DNA from: UBA993 sp964485855 | Lineage (GTDB): Bacteria; Bacillota; Dethiobacteria; DTU022 | Reading direction: 5' to 3' | Assembly: GCA_964485855.1 (NCBI GenBank) | Contig: CAZAKI010000005.1 | Coordinates: 26,393-90,392 of the forward strand | DNA length: 64,000 nucleotides | In this document: positions 7,427-15,130 of the stretch, piece by piece | How positions within the stretch are numbered: the stretch's first letter is position 1 | How the letters are laid out: each line of letters opens with the position of its first letter | The notes under the pieces: model-generated | Database searches by the model: none | Told to the model about the DNA's origin: nothing | Seen by the model: the letters and a program-made list of their open reading frames with translations, nothing else | Program-made: the position numbers and the translations under genes

Positions 7427-8749
7427 ATGGCAGATGACCATATTCTGATGATCATCAGTCGTGAGTTGAAGGCCGGTGTTCATCCGGGCGACCTTCTTGA
7501 GCTGCTTGAAGCTTTGAGCCTCATAGAAAAATCACAGGTTATCCAGATGCTTCCTGAGGAAGAATCTGCCTTAATTTTTGAGGAAATGGAAGATTATGAG
7601 CAGGCTGAAATAATCAGGTTGCTGAGCGACGACCGGGCTAAGGGTCTGCTTGCCAAGATGTCTTCCGATGATGCTGCCGACCTGATTGGCGAGTTGTCGC
7701 CATCAGAAGCCAGGGAAGTTCTCGAACTGATCGATGATGAAGATAAAGCTGAATTTGACGGTCTCCTAAAGTATCCTGAAGATACGGCCGGCGGTATCAT
7801 GACTACCGAATTTATTGCCCTTCCAGCTGATATCCCGGTTGAAGAAGCGATTGAAAGGTTAAGGGAGATTGCTCCCGAGGCGGAAACAATCTACTATCTA
7901 TATGTTGTCGATCAAGAGGGCCGGCTGATCGGGGTATTATCGCTGCGAGACCTGATATCGGCTTCCGATGGTACCTGGTTAAAGAACTTCATGCACCACA
8001 GCGTGATCAGTGTCAATGCCAATCTCGATCAGGAAGATGTGGCAAAAGTGGTATCAAAATATGATCTGCTGGCTGTTCCGGTAGTCGACGATGATCAACA
8101 CCTGTTGGGGATTATCACGGTTGATGATATCATTGATGTTCTTGAGCAGGAAGCCACAGAGGATATTTACCGGTTAGCCGGCGCCGGAGAAATTGAGAAG
8201 GGTGAATTAACCGAAGCCAGGGTTGGCCTGATCGTTCGGACGAGGTTACCGTGGTTGTTGATCAGCCTGATTGGCGGAATTATTTCCGGTACGGTGATCG
8301 GTGCTTACGAAAGTGCCCTCAAAGCGATTGTTGTGCTCGCCGTGTTTATCCCGGTTGTAATGGATATGGGTGGTAATGTTGGAACCCAGTCTTCGACAAT
8401 TTACGTGCGCGGGCTGGCAACCGGCGAAATTGAGAGTAGCGAGGAATGGCTCTATTTCTTCCGGGAAGTACAAATTGGAGCTGTCATGGGATTAATATGC
8501 AGCGTGATCATTGCATTCATTGCTTATTTTTGGCAGGGGAATCCTTACCTCGGAGTAGTTGTTGGTATTTCGATGTTTTCAACGATCTGTGTTGCAGCCA
8601 TTATTGGCACTTTAGTGCCAATGTTTTGCAACAGGATCAATATAGACCCGGCAATCACCGCCGGACCTTTTGTGACGACGATAAAAGATGTAACCGGGCT
8701 TTTGATTTATTTTTTGATCGCCTCTACTTTTATTCAGTATCTCAGTTAA
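7427..8749 (+). CDS. mgtE: Magnesium transporter MgtE, copy 2
   Basis: A complete 440-residue Mg2+ channel subunit. AAAGGAGG at 7411-7418 selects ATG 7427 over the TTG three bases upstream. The domains are MgtE_N (residues about 5-120), two CBS domains (about 125-250, TTEFIALPADIPVEEAI and VVSKYDLLAVPVVDDD), and about five membrane helices from residue 270. The latter include MGGNVGTQSSTI and the pore sequence DPAITAGPFVTTIKDVTGLL. It is a close tandem paralogue of the gene upstream: the N-terminal and C-terminal parts align throughout without large indels. Two adjacent copies may form separate homodimers or a heterodimer, or may differ in regulation; the sequence does not say which. Confidence 0.95.
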   Translation: MADDHILMIISRELKAGVHPGDLLELLEALSLIEKSQVIQMLPEEESALIFEEMEDYEQAEIIRLLSDDRAKGLLAKMSSDDAADLIGELSPSEAREVLELIDDEDKAEFDGLLKYPEDTAGGIMTTEFIALPADIPVEEAIERLREIAPEAETIYYLYVVDQEGRLIGVLSLRDLISASDGTWLKNFMHHSVISVNANLDQEDVAKVVSKYDLLAVPVVDDDQHLLGIITVDDIIDVLEQEATEDIYRLAGAGEIEKGELTEARVGLIVRTRLPWLLISLIGGIISGTVIGAYESALKAIVVLAVFIPVVMDMGGNVGTQSSTIYVRGLATGEIESSEEWLYFFREVQIGAVMGLICSVIIAFIAYFWQGNPYLGVVVGISMFSTICVAAIIGTLVPMFCNRINIDPAITAGPFVTTIKDVTGLLIYFLIASTFIQYLS

Positions 8750-8862
8750 TTACAATCAGCAGAGGTTTCTTTTTAGTTTTTACTGTTACATTTACATCCG
8801 TGAGCATCGTATTTCAGGGATAAACTAAATTAACAGCAGATAGAAATTAATGTAAACGGAGA

Positions 8863-8894
8863 GAGGAAAATAGACGCAATTTCCTCTTTTTTTT
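8863..8894 (+). terminator. Rho-independent terminator after mgtE
   Basis: GAGGAAA (8863-8869) pairs with TTTCCTC (8880-8886) and is followed by eight T (8887-8894). It separates the mgtE transcripts from the dcw cluster. Confidence 0.75.
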
Positions 8895-8935
8895 ATATTT
8901 TTTTTGTTTTTTTGCAGGTAAATGGTAAAAAGGGG

Positions 8936-8964
8936 TTGAAAAATAGAGTAAAGTGGTGTAAAGT
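8936..8964 (+). promoter_or_regulatory. Candidate promoter of the dcw cluster
   Basis: TTGAAA (8936-8941), a 17-bp spacer and TAAAGT (8959-8964) lie 42 bp upstream of mraZ. The -10 hexamer overlaps the second of three AAAGTGG repeats, so a protein on the repeats would directly affect polymerase. Confidence 0.5.
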
Positions 8965-8976
8965 GGTGAAAAGTGG
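8950..8976 (+). promoter_or_regulatory. MraZ operator: three AAAGTGG repeats at 10-bp period
   Basis: AAAGTGG occurs at 8950-8956, 8960-8966 and 8970-8976, each separated by exactly 3 bp. MraZ is known to bind short direct repeats at one helical turn upstream of its own gene; the mollicute MraZ box has this AAAGTG core. Here the repeats overlap the predicted promoter just upstream of mraZ, pointing to autoregulation of the division cluster. Confidence 0.8.
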
Positions 8977-9005
8977 TTGTAATTGCTCCAGGTGGAGGCG
9001 AACAT

Positions 9006-9425
9006 ATGTTTATCGGGGAATTTCAGCATACGCTGGACACTAAGGGCAGGGTCATTATTCCCTCCAAGCTGCGTGAAGGTCTAGGCGAGCGTTTTGTGAT
9101 GACACGCGGGATTGATCCCTGTGTTTCGGTTTATCCGCTTGATGAGTGGAATCGGACAGAGGAGAAGCTGATTAGTAACCCGATAACCAAGAAAGACTTC
9201 CGGGCGTTAAACCGGCTTATGTTTTCCGGAGCGATGGAGGTAGAGCTTGACAAGCAGGGGAGAGCCCTGGTGCCCCAGTATTTACGGGAGCATGCATCAA
9301 TCGATCGAAATGTCATGATCGTTGGAGTTGGTGACCGGGTGGAGATCTGGAGCGAGGATCATTGGAAAACCTACTATGCCGAAGTCAGTGATAATCTGTC
9401 AGCCATGCTTGAAAAAATAGAATAA
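9006..9425 (+). CDS. mraZ: Transcriptional regulator MraZ
   Basis: DNA-binding regulator of the dcw cluster. ATG 9006 has a GGTGGAGG site at 8991-8998. The 139 residues are normal for the family. Two SpoVT/AbrB-like repeats are visible: the first around GEFQHTLDTKGRVIIPSKLRE (residues 4-24), the second around AMEVELDKQGRALVPQYLRE. Such proteins form ring-shaped oligomers that bind several spaced repeats, fitting the operator directly upstream. It is followed after 29 bp by rsmH in the conserved order. Confidence 0.96.
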   Translation: MFIGEFQHTLDTKGRVIIPSKLREGLGERFVMTRGIDPCVSVYPLDEWNRTEEKLISNPITKKDFRALNRLMFSGAMEVELDKQGRALVPQYLREHASIDRNVMIVGVGDRVEIWSEDHWKTYYAEVSDNLSAMLEKIE

Positions 9426-9454
9426 CCCCGGAGTGAATGAGATGAAGCTGAGCG

Positions 9455-10390
9455 ATGGTTGAACTACATCGACCTGTGATGGCAAGGGAAGTGCTGCAGC
9501 ATTTGGTCTGGCGGCCTGATGGAACTTATATCGATGCTACGTTGGGCGATGGAGGGCATGCCGCATTAATCTGCAGTAACTTAAAATATCCCGGTAAGTT
9601 GATTGGCCTGGACTGGGACAAAGCAGCTCTGGCAAGGGCTGGCGAACAGCTTAAAGCATTTACTGACCGGTTAACCCTGGTCCACGATAGTTATACCAAC
9701 CTGGGAAAAGTGTTATCCGATTTAAGGTTATCCGCAATTGACGGGATCCTTATCGACCTTGGAGCTTCAACTATCCAGCTGCTGGATCCGGAACGGGGTT
9801 TCTCGTTTCATCATGAAAGCGATTTAGATATGAGAATGGATCGCCGCAGATCTTTGACAGCCAGAGACATAGTAAACCACTATTCAGAGGAAGAGCTGAC
9901 CACAATATTTTTTCGTTACGGTGAAGAGCGGTGGTCGAAAAAGATTGCCGCCCGCATTATCCGGGCCAGGGAGCAAAATGGGCCGATCACCGACAGCAGG
10001 CAGCTGGCAGAGCTGATCAAGGAAGCAATTCCAGCCAGACTGAGGAGACGTGGCGGCCACCCGGCACGAAAAACATTTCAAGCACTGCGATTGGAAGTTA
10101 ATAGCGAATTGGAAAACATTGGCAAACTATTGCCGCAAGCGGTTGGAGCACTAGCCCCGAGGGGGCGGATTTGTATCATTTCTTACCACTCTCTCGAAGA
10201 TCGTTTGATAAAAAAATACTTTCGGGAAAAAGCAATGCTATGCAGTTGTCCACCAGATCGGCCCTGTATTTGTGAACGAAAAGCAGATCTGAAGATTCTT
10301 ACAGCCAGGGCAGTTAAGCCATCTCCGGAGGAGATCGAACGCAATCCCCGGTCTCGCAGTGCCAGGCTGAGGGTTGCAGAAAAGCTATAA
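9455..10390 (+). CDS. rsmH: 16S rRNA (cytosine-1402-N4)-methyltransferase
   Basis: Methylates N4 of C1402 in the ribosomal P site using S-adenosylmethionine. The product has 311 residues, the usual size. The conserved N-terminus HRPVMAREVL is followed by the SAM-binding YIDATLGDGGHA. Further family blocks are DGILIDLGAST, FSFHHESDLDMRMD and ISYHSLEDRLIKKYF. Its ATG has only a weak ribosome binding site, but no better in-frame start exists nearby. It is the second gene of the dcw cluster. Confidence 0.96.
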   Translation: MVELHRPVMAREVLQHLVWRPDGTYIDATLGDGGHAALICSNLKYPGKLIGLDWDKAALARAGEQLKAFTDRLTLVHDSYTNLGKVLSDLRLSAIDGILIDLGASTIQLLDPERGFSFHHESDLDMRMDRRRSLTARDIVNHYSEEELTTIFFRYGEERWSKKIAARIIRAREQNGPITDSRQLAELIKEAIPARLRRRGGHPARKTFQALRLEVNSELENIGKLLPQAVGALAPRGRICIISYHSLEDRLIKKYFREKAMLCSCPPDRPCICERKADLKILTARAVKPSPEEIERNPRSRSARLRVAEKL

Positions 10391-10418
10391 GTAAGCATGA
10401 TCGAAAGAAGGTGAAAGT

Positions 10419-10963
10419 ATGCAGCCGGCAAGGAAATTAGCTGTTCAAAAAAACTATGGTTATAGTAAATATCCGGCCAGGCAACCATCCAGTTATCCGG
10501 ATCCCCGTCNNNNNNNNNNNNNNNNNNNNNNNNNNNNNNNNNNNNNNNNNNNNNNNNNNNNNNNNNNNNNNNNNNNNNNNNNNNNNNNNNNNNNNNNNNN
10601 NNNNNNNNNTATGGTTATAGTAAATATCCGGCCAGGCAACCATCCAGTTATCCGGATCCCCGTCGGAGAGTCAAAAAAGTAAAACTGGTTTCACTAGTTT
10701 TGGCCTCTTTTCTGCTCAGCCTGATAGTGGTTGCCCAATATTCTTCACTGGTTTTAACCAATTACCGGATTAGTGCTGCCCGGGCTGAACTTGCCGCGAT
10801 GCATGAAACGACACGGGAACTTGAACTGGAAGTTTCCAAGCTTAGCGCCGTAGGCTTGATTGAAGAGATCGCAAAAAGTGAGTTGGGGATGATCGAACCT
10901 GAATTAAATCAGTTGAGGATAATTTCGACTGGACGGGTTTTAAGCGTCAGTTTTGGAGAGTGA
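10419..10963 (+). CDS. ftsL: Cell division protein FtsL (split by an artefactual assembly gap)
   Basis: Small bitopic divisome protein that bridges FtsQ/DivIB and the FtsW-FtsI synthase. The frame from ATG 10419 (AAGGTGA site upstream) runs into a 100-N gap. The last 55 bases before the gap are repeated exactly after it. Merging the two copies, which removes 155 bases, gives one continuous frame of 129 residues. It has a basic cytoplasmic N-terminus, a membrane helix (VSLVLASFLLSLIVVAQY) and a periplasmic coiled coil (ISAARAELAAMHETTRELELEVSKL). This is the size, topology and place (rsmH-ftsL-ftsI) expected of FtsL. As written the sequence is frameshifted by the placeholder. Confidence 0.85.
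10455..10509 (+). repeat. 55-bp exact overlap, left side of gap
   Basis: Identical to 10610-10664. The two copies abut the N run on either side, so they are one locus represented twice at contig ends rather than a biological repeat. The length of 55 bp matches a common assembler k-mer size. Confidence 0.9.
10510..10609. other. Artefactual assembly gap (100 N) inside ftsL
   Basis: A standard 100-N scaffold placeholder between two contig ends that overlap by 55 identical bases. The true gap length is probably zero or negative, and collapsing the overlap restores the ftsL reading frame. Confidence 0.9.
10610..10664 (+). repeat. 55-bp exact overlap, right side of gap
   Basis: Second copy of the contig-end overlap at 10455-10509. 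The frame continuing from it (R-R-V-K-K-V-K) joins seamlessly to the copy on the left. Confidence 0.9.
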
Positions 10964-10967
10964 TTAG

Positions 10968-12734
10968 ATGCCTGGTTTTACTGTCAGCCATAATACGGTT
11001 AGAAATAGAGTCGTTGCCGTTTTTGTGATGACCGTATTCTTTTCGCTTTGCTTGATTGGCAGGCTGGCTTGGATTCAAATAGTGAAGGCCGATGAACTTT
11101 ATGATCAGGCCTGGAATCAGTGGAATCACAGGATCTTGGTCCGGACGGAGCGTGGATCAATCTATGACCGGCATGGTCGCTTGTTGGCCGGAAGTACCGA
11201 TGTCCAAACCGTGGTGGCTATTCCGCCGAAGATCGAAGATCCGCGGATGATAGCCGGTGCTCTTGCCCCGGTCTTGAAGCAGGATGAAGAGACCATTTTA
11301 GATTTAGTCTCACTTGATCTTAGTGCAGTATACCTGAAAAGAAAAGTTGAGCAAGAGGTATCAGAGGCGGTGCAGGAAATGAATTTGCCGGGGATTGTTC
11401 TGTTCAAAGAAGAGAAACGCTATTATCCCGGTGGTAGTCTATCCTCTCAGCTGCTTGGTTTTGTGGGTATGGACCAGGGTTGGTCCGGTCTGGAGTTTTT
11501 TTATGAGCAGTATCTGGGCAGCAGCGAGGGTAGACTGCAATATCCGGCCGATGCCCATGGCCGGCAGCTGCCCCACATCTTTTACGATAACCTTTTGCCC
11601 GAGCCAAATTGTGATCTCTACCTGAGTATTGATGAAACTATCCAGCATATTGTTGAACGGGAACTGGAGCAGATCATGATCGATGCTGCCCCTGAAAAGG
11701 CGGTGGCGATTGCTGTTGACCCTTATAGCGGAGCAGTACTGGCTGCCGCGGCAAAACCTGACTATGATCCGCTAAAATTCGATCATTATGATCCTGAAAG
11801 TTGGAGCCTTGCACCCTTTACTTCATCTTTCGAACCGGGATCGACCTTTAAACTGGTCACCATGGCGGCAGTATTGGAAGAAGGGCTTTTTGAACCGGAT
11901 GAAGTTCACTATTGTCAAGGATATACAGTAGTAAACGGCAGGCGCATTAACTGCTGGACGGCTGATCGGGGAGGTTGTGGCCAGATCAGTTTTTACCAGG
12001 CCCTTGGATCTTCATGTAATACGGCATTTATCGCCCTTGGTCAGCGACTGGGTGCCGATAAGATGTTGCAGTACATGGAAGCTTTTGGCTATGGGCAACG
12101 AACCGGGGTGGATTATCCCGGGGAAAGTAGCGGATTAATTTTTAATTCTTCCCAGATGGGTCCTCTGGAGCTGGCGACTAGTTCTTTCGGACAGGGGATA
12201 TCAGTTACCCCGGTGCAGCAGGTCATGGCTGTATCGGCAATGATTAACGGAGGATATCTATACAAACCCTTCCTGGTAGCAGAGATTAGAAATAAGGATG
12301 GCGAAACCGTTTTTAGACGCGAACCGATTCTAGTCCGCCAGGTAATTTCAGCGGAGACGTCGACCCGGCTAGTTGAATTAATGGAAACCGTTATTCTGGA
12401 AGGAACTGGAAAACAGGCTGCTTTGGAGGGTTATCGGGCAGCAGGAAAAACCGGAACAGCAGAAAAATTAGATTCTGATCAAAATTATTCCAGTGATTCT
12501 TTTATTTACTCTTTTGTCGGTTTCGCCCCGATTGAAGAACCGCGGTTAGTGCTCTTCGTCGCTGTTGACGGGGTTACGAAAGGGCCACGCTATGGATCGG
12601 CTACGAGTGCGCCGCTTTTTAAAAGAATTATGGAAGATACCCTCAATTATTATCAGGTGACACCGACCGATTCAGCTTTATGGTTGGAGGATAAATCTGA
12701 TCGAGGAGCGGAAAATGAACATCAGGGGCAGTGA
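10968..12734 (+). CDS. ftsI: Penicillin-binding protein, septal transpeptidase FtsI
   Basis: Cross-links peptidoglycan at the division septum, in complex with FtsW. The 588 residues start with a membrane anchor (about 13-36, VVAVFVMTVFFSLCLIGRLAW). A PBP dimerisation domain follows, with RGSIYDRHGRLLA, then a transpeptidase domain. The active-site motifs are intact: S292-T-F-K295 in EPGSTFK, the SxN motif SCN in GSSCNTAF, and KTG in AAGKTGTAEK. There is no C-terminal PASTA domain, so it resembles FtsI more than the longer SpoVD or PBP2B. It starts 4 bp after ftsL and overlaps murF by 20 bp. murE, which normally follows here, is missing. Confidence 0.93.
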   Translation: MPGFTVSHNTVRNRVVAVFVMTVFFSLCLIGRLAWIQIVKADELYDQAWNQWNHRILVRTERGSIYDRHGRLLAGSTDVQTVVAIPPKIEDPRMIAGALAPVLKQDEETILDLVSLDLSAVYLKRKVEQEVSEAVQEMNLPGIVLFKEEKRYYPGGSLSSQLLGFVGMDQGWSGLEFFYEQYLGSSEGRLQYPADAHGRQLPHIFYDNLLPEPNCDLYLSIDETIQHIVERELEQIMIDAAPEKAVAIAVDPYSGAVLAAAAKPDYDPLKFDHYDPESWSLAPFTSSFEPGSTFKLVTMAAVLEEGLFEPDEVHYCQGYTVVNGRRINCWTADRGGCGQISFYQALGSSCNTAFIALGQRLGADKMLQYMEAFGYGQRTGVDYPGESSGLIFNSSQMGPLELATSSFGQGISVTPVQQVMAVSAMINGGYLYKPFLVAEIRNKDGETVFRREPILVRQVISAETSTRLVELMETVILEGTGKQAALEGYRAAGKTGTAEKLDSDQNYSSDSFIYSFVGFAPIEEPRLVLFVAVDGVTKGPRYGSATSAPLFKRIMEDTLNYYQVTPTDSALWLEDKSDRGAENEHQGQ

Positions 12735-14112
12735 AATTGCTCTAGCCAGCAAGGGGAGAATACTGCAGGGCGACCCCGGGCAGTTGGTAACCGGTTTTGC
12801 CATCGATTCGAGGCAAATAGTACCGGGAGATTTTTTTATCCCCTTTAAAGGTGAACATACTGATGGCCATCTATATTTGAACGATGCGTTTAAAGGGGGA
12901 GCAGTGGGGGCTTTTATCGAGAAAAGTGTTGATTTCAAACCACAGGTTGAAAGCTCTTTTGTCCTGATTGAAGTCGATCAGTCACTGTTAGCTTTGCAGC
13001 GGTTGTCTTCCTGGTACCGGAAACAGTTTAGGCTGACAGTGGTTGGGATAACCGGCAGTAGCGGTAAAACAACGACTAAAGATTACGTGGCCGGTGTGCT
13101 GAGCGCAAAATATTCTGTTTTAAAAACTGAAGGCAACCTGAATAATGAAATCGGTCTGCCCCTGACTTTGTTAAAAATGAAGCCGAATCACCAGGTGGCT
13201 GTTCTGGAGATGGGGATGAGTGCCAGTGGAGAAATTGAACATTTATGCAGTCTAGCTGATCCATCAATAGGAGTGATCACCAATATTGGTGAAGCGCATA
13301 TTGAACTTTTAGGTTCGATCGAAGCGATCACAAAGGCGAAAGGAGAATTACTAGATTACCTCGGCTCAGGCGGGGTAGCCGTTTTGAACGGCGATGATCC
13401 CCGCCTCCTAAAGCTTGGGGAACGCTACCCGGGAAAAGTGTACTACTACGGCTTTAACCAGGGCGATATACAAGGCTTAGAGTTGTCTCAAAGGGGAGAA
13501 AACAGCTTTTTCCGGGTGCGTTTTCCAGATAAATCGGAAGGGTGGTTTAAAGCACCCTTACCTGGACGGGAGTCGGTTAGCGATGCCCTGGCGGCTCTTT
13601 CCGTCGGTTACATTCTGGGGTTAAATATGCCGGAAATGCAAGGAGGGCTTGATATGAGCCAGACAACATCCGGTCGACTTCAGGTTTATCATAATCAAGA
13701 TGAATTTGTTGTGATTGATGATAGTTATAACGCGAATCCCAGTTCCGTAAAAGCTGCTGTCGATGTTCTCTATGCCTTGGGAGGTAGAAATACAGTAGCA
13801 GTTCTTGGTGACATGCTGGAACTGGGTTTTACCGCAGAGCAGGCTCATCAGGATGTTGGCCGTTACCTGGCCGAATCAGGAGTTACTTACCTGATAACAG
13901 TCGGAGAAATGATGCGCTATGCAGCCAGGGAAGCCCTGGCTTGCGGGATGACCGTCTATAGCTATAACAATCATCAGGATGCACTTGCCCGGCTGTACAG
14001 ACTGCCACTAAATAGGGGGTGGCACATCCTGATTAAAGGCTCGCGGGGGATGAAGATGGATATTATTGCATCTTTCCTACTTGGACAAAACCGGGAGGGG
14101 GCTGGCGGATAA
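12715..14112 (+). CDS. murF: UDP-MurNAc-tripeptide--D-alanyl-D-alanine ligase
   Basis: Adds D-Ala-D-Ala to the peptidoglycan precursor in the cytoplasm. ATG 12715 has GAGGAG at 12703-12708. The 465-residue product shows the Mur ligase N domain (IDSRQIVPGDFFIPFKGE), the ATP-binding loop GITGSSGKTTTKD, and the MurF-type centre (LEMGMSASGEIEHL, TNIGEAHIELLGS). The C-terminal block is DDSYNANPSSVKAA. These features separate it from MurE, which would show a different substrate region. It overlaps ftsI upstream, and its stop shares bases with the mraY start. Confidence 0.95.
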   Translation: MNIRGSEIALASKGRILQGDPGQLVTGFAIDSRQIVPGDFFIPFKGEHTDGHLYLNDAFKGGAVGAFIEKSVDFKPQVESSFVLIEVDQSLLALQRLSSWYRKQFRLTVVGITGSSGKTTTKDYVAGVLSAKYSVLKTEGNLNNEIGLPLTLLKMKPNHQVAVLEMGMSASGEIEHLCSLADPSIGVITNIGEAHIELLGSIEAITKAKGELLDYLGSGGVAVLNGDDPRLLKLGERYPGKVYYYGFNQGDIQGLELSQRGENSFFRVRFPDKSEGWFKAPLPGRESVSDALAALSVGYILGLNMPEMQGGLDMSQTTSGRLQVYHNQDEFVVIDDSYNANPSSVKAAVDVLYALGGRNTVAVLGDMLELGFTAEQAHQDVGRYLAESGVTYLITVGEMMRYAAREALACGMTVYSYNNHQDALARLYRLPLNRGWHILIKGSRGMKMDIIASFLLGQNREGAGG

Positions 14113-15086
14113 TGCTTGCGAAAATCATGATCACCTTTTTTTCTGCATTCTTATTCTCAATTATTGCCTACCCTCTATTTATTCAACAAATGAAGAAACT
14201 GCAGTTTGGTCAACAGATCAGGGGAGAAGGTCCAGAGCATCATTCTGTAAAAGCGGGGACACCGACCATGGGTGGCCTAATAATAATTTTTTCTGCCGTT
14301 CTTGTCTCGTTATTTGTAACATCTTTGGCGCTACCCTATCTTTTAATCCTTCCTGTCTTACTTGGTTGCGGACTGCTCGGTTTTATCGACGATTACCAGA
14401 AAATAATAAAAAAGCAGTCGCTGGGTTTAAAAGCCAGGTCAAAATTAGCCGGAATGGTGATTATTACTGTTATTTTTTTAGTGCTCTTAAAGATTGCCGG
14501 TTTTTATTCAGCAACAATCAGCCTCCCCTTGATTAATCAAAGTTTTAATTTGGGCTATTCTTACCCGCTGTTAGTTCTTTTGCTGATAACCGGTTTTAGC
14601 AATAGCGTAAATTTAACTGATGGCCTGGACGGTCTTGCCGCCGGAACTTCGATCTTAGCGCTGATGGTTTTTGCCGCAATTGGATTAATGAGTAATGCAA
14701 ATTCGATTGCCTTATTTTGTTTCGCACTGGTAGGAGCAGCTCTCGGTTTCCTGGCCTTTAACCGCTACCCGGCAAAGATCTTTATGGGTGATGTTGGTTC
14801 ATTGGCAATCGGCGGAACACTGGCTGCGGTTGCAGTGCTTACAAAAATGGAACTACTGCTGCTGATTATTGGTGCGGTTTTTGTTTTGGAAGCATTTTCG
14901 GTAACCCTTCAAGTCATATTTTTTCAATTATTTGGAAAACGCATTCTGTTGATGAGTCCATTACATCATCATTTTGAATTAAAAGGGTGGTCAGAGTGGA
15001 AGGTGGTTAGCTTATTTTGGCTCGCTGCTTTAATCTTTGGCCTAATCGGTTTCTGGCAGTATAGCTTGATGCCAAAAATGGTTTAA
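14112..15086 (+). CDS. mraY: Phospho-N-acetylmuramoyl-pentapeptide-transferase
   Basis: Integral membrane enzyme that transfers phospho-MurNAc-pentapeptide to undecaprenyl phosphate, forming lipid I. It has 324 residues and about ten membrane helices. Signature blocks are VKAGTPTMGG (residues about 50-60), GFIDDYQKI with the catalytic Asp pair, LTDGLDGLAAG, NRYPAKIFMGDVGS and the cytoplasmic loop SPLHHHFELKGWSEWKVV. Its ATG overlaps the murF stop by one base, indicating translational coupling. Confidence 0.96.
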   Translation: MLAKIMITFFSAFLFSIIAYPLFIQQMKKLQFGQQIRGEGPEHHSVKAGTPTMGGLIIIFSAVLVSLFVTSLALPYLLILPVLLGCGLLGFIDDYQKIIKKQSLGLKARSKLAGMVIITVIFLVLLKIAGFYSATISLPLINQSFNLGYSYPLLVLLLITGFSNSVNLTDGLDGLAAGTSILALMVFAAIGLMSNANSIALFCFALVGAALGFLAFNRYPAKIFMGDVGSLAIGGTLAAVAVLTKMELLLLIIGAVFVLEAFSVTLQVIFFQLFGKRILLMSPLHHHFELKGWSEWKVVSLFWLAALIFGLIGFWQYSLMPKMV

Positions 15087-15130
15087 TCAGGGAGTGCAAA
15101 GAAAAATTTGATTTGTGGAGGAACTATGAT

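Noticed and set aside
10455..10664. A biological 55-bp direct repeat
   Set aside because: Both copies touch the N run and merging them restores a gene, so this is a contig overlap, not a repeat or mobile element footprint.
10419..10682. An 87-codon protein spanning the N run, ending IRIPVGESKK
   Set aside because: It is created by reading through the placeholder; the right-hand part is in the wrong frame. Collapsing the 55-bp overlap gives FtsL.
14066..14536. A 156-codon plus-strand frame overlapping murF and mraY
   Set aside because: It is an alternate frame of mraY without a ribosome binding site or recognisable homology.
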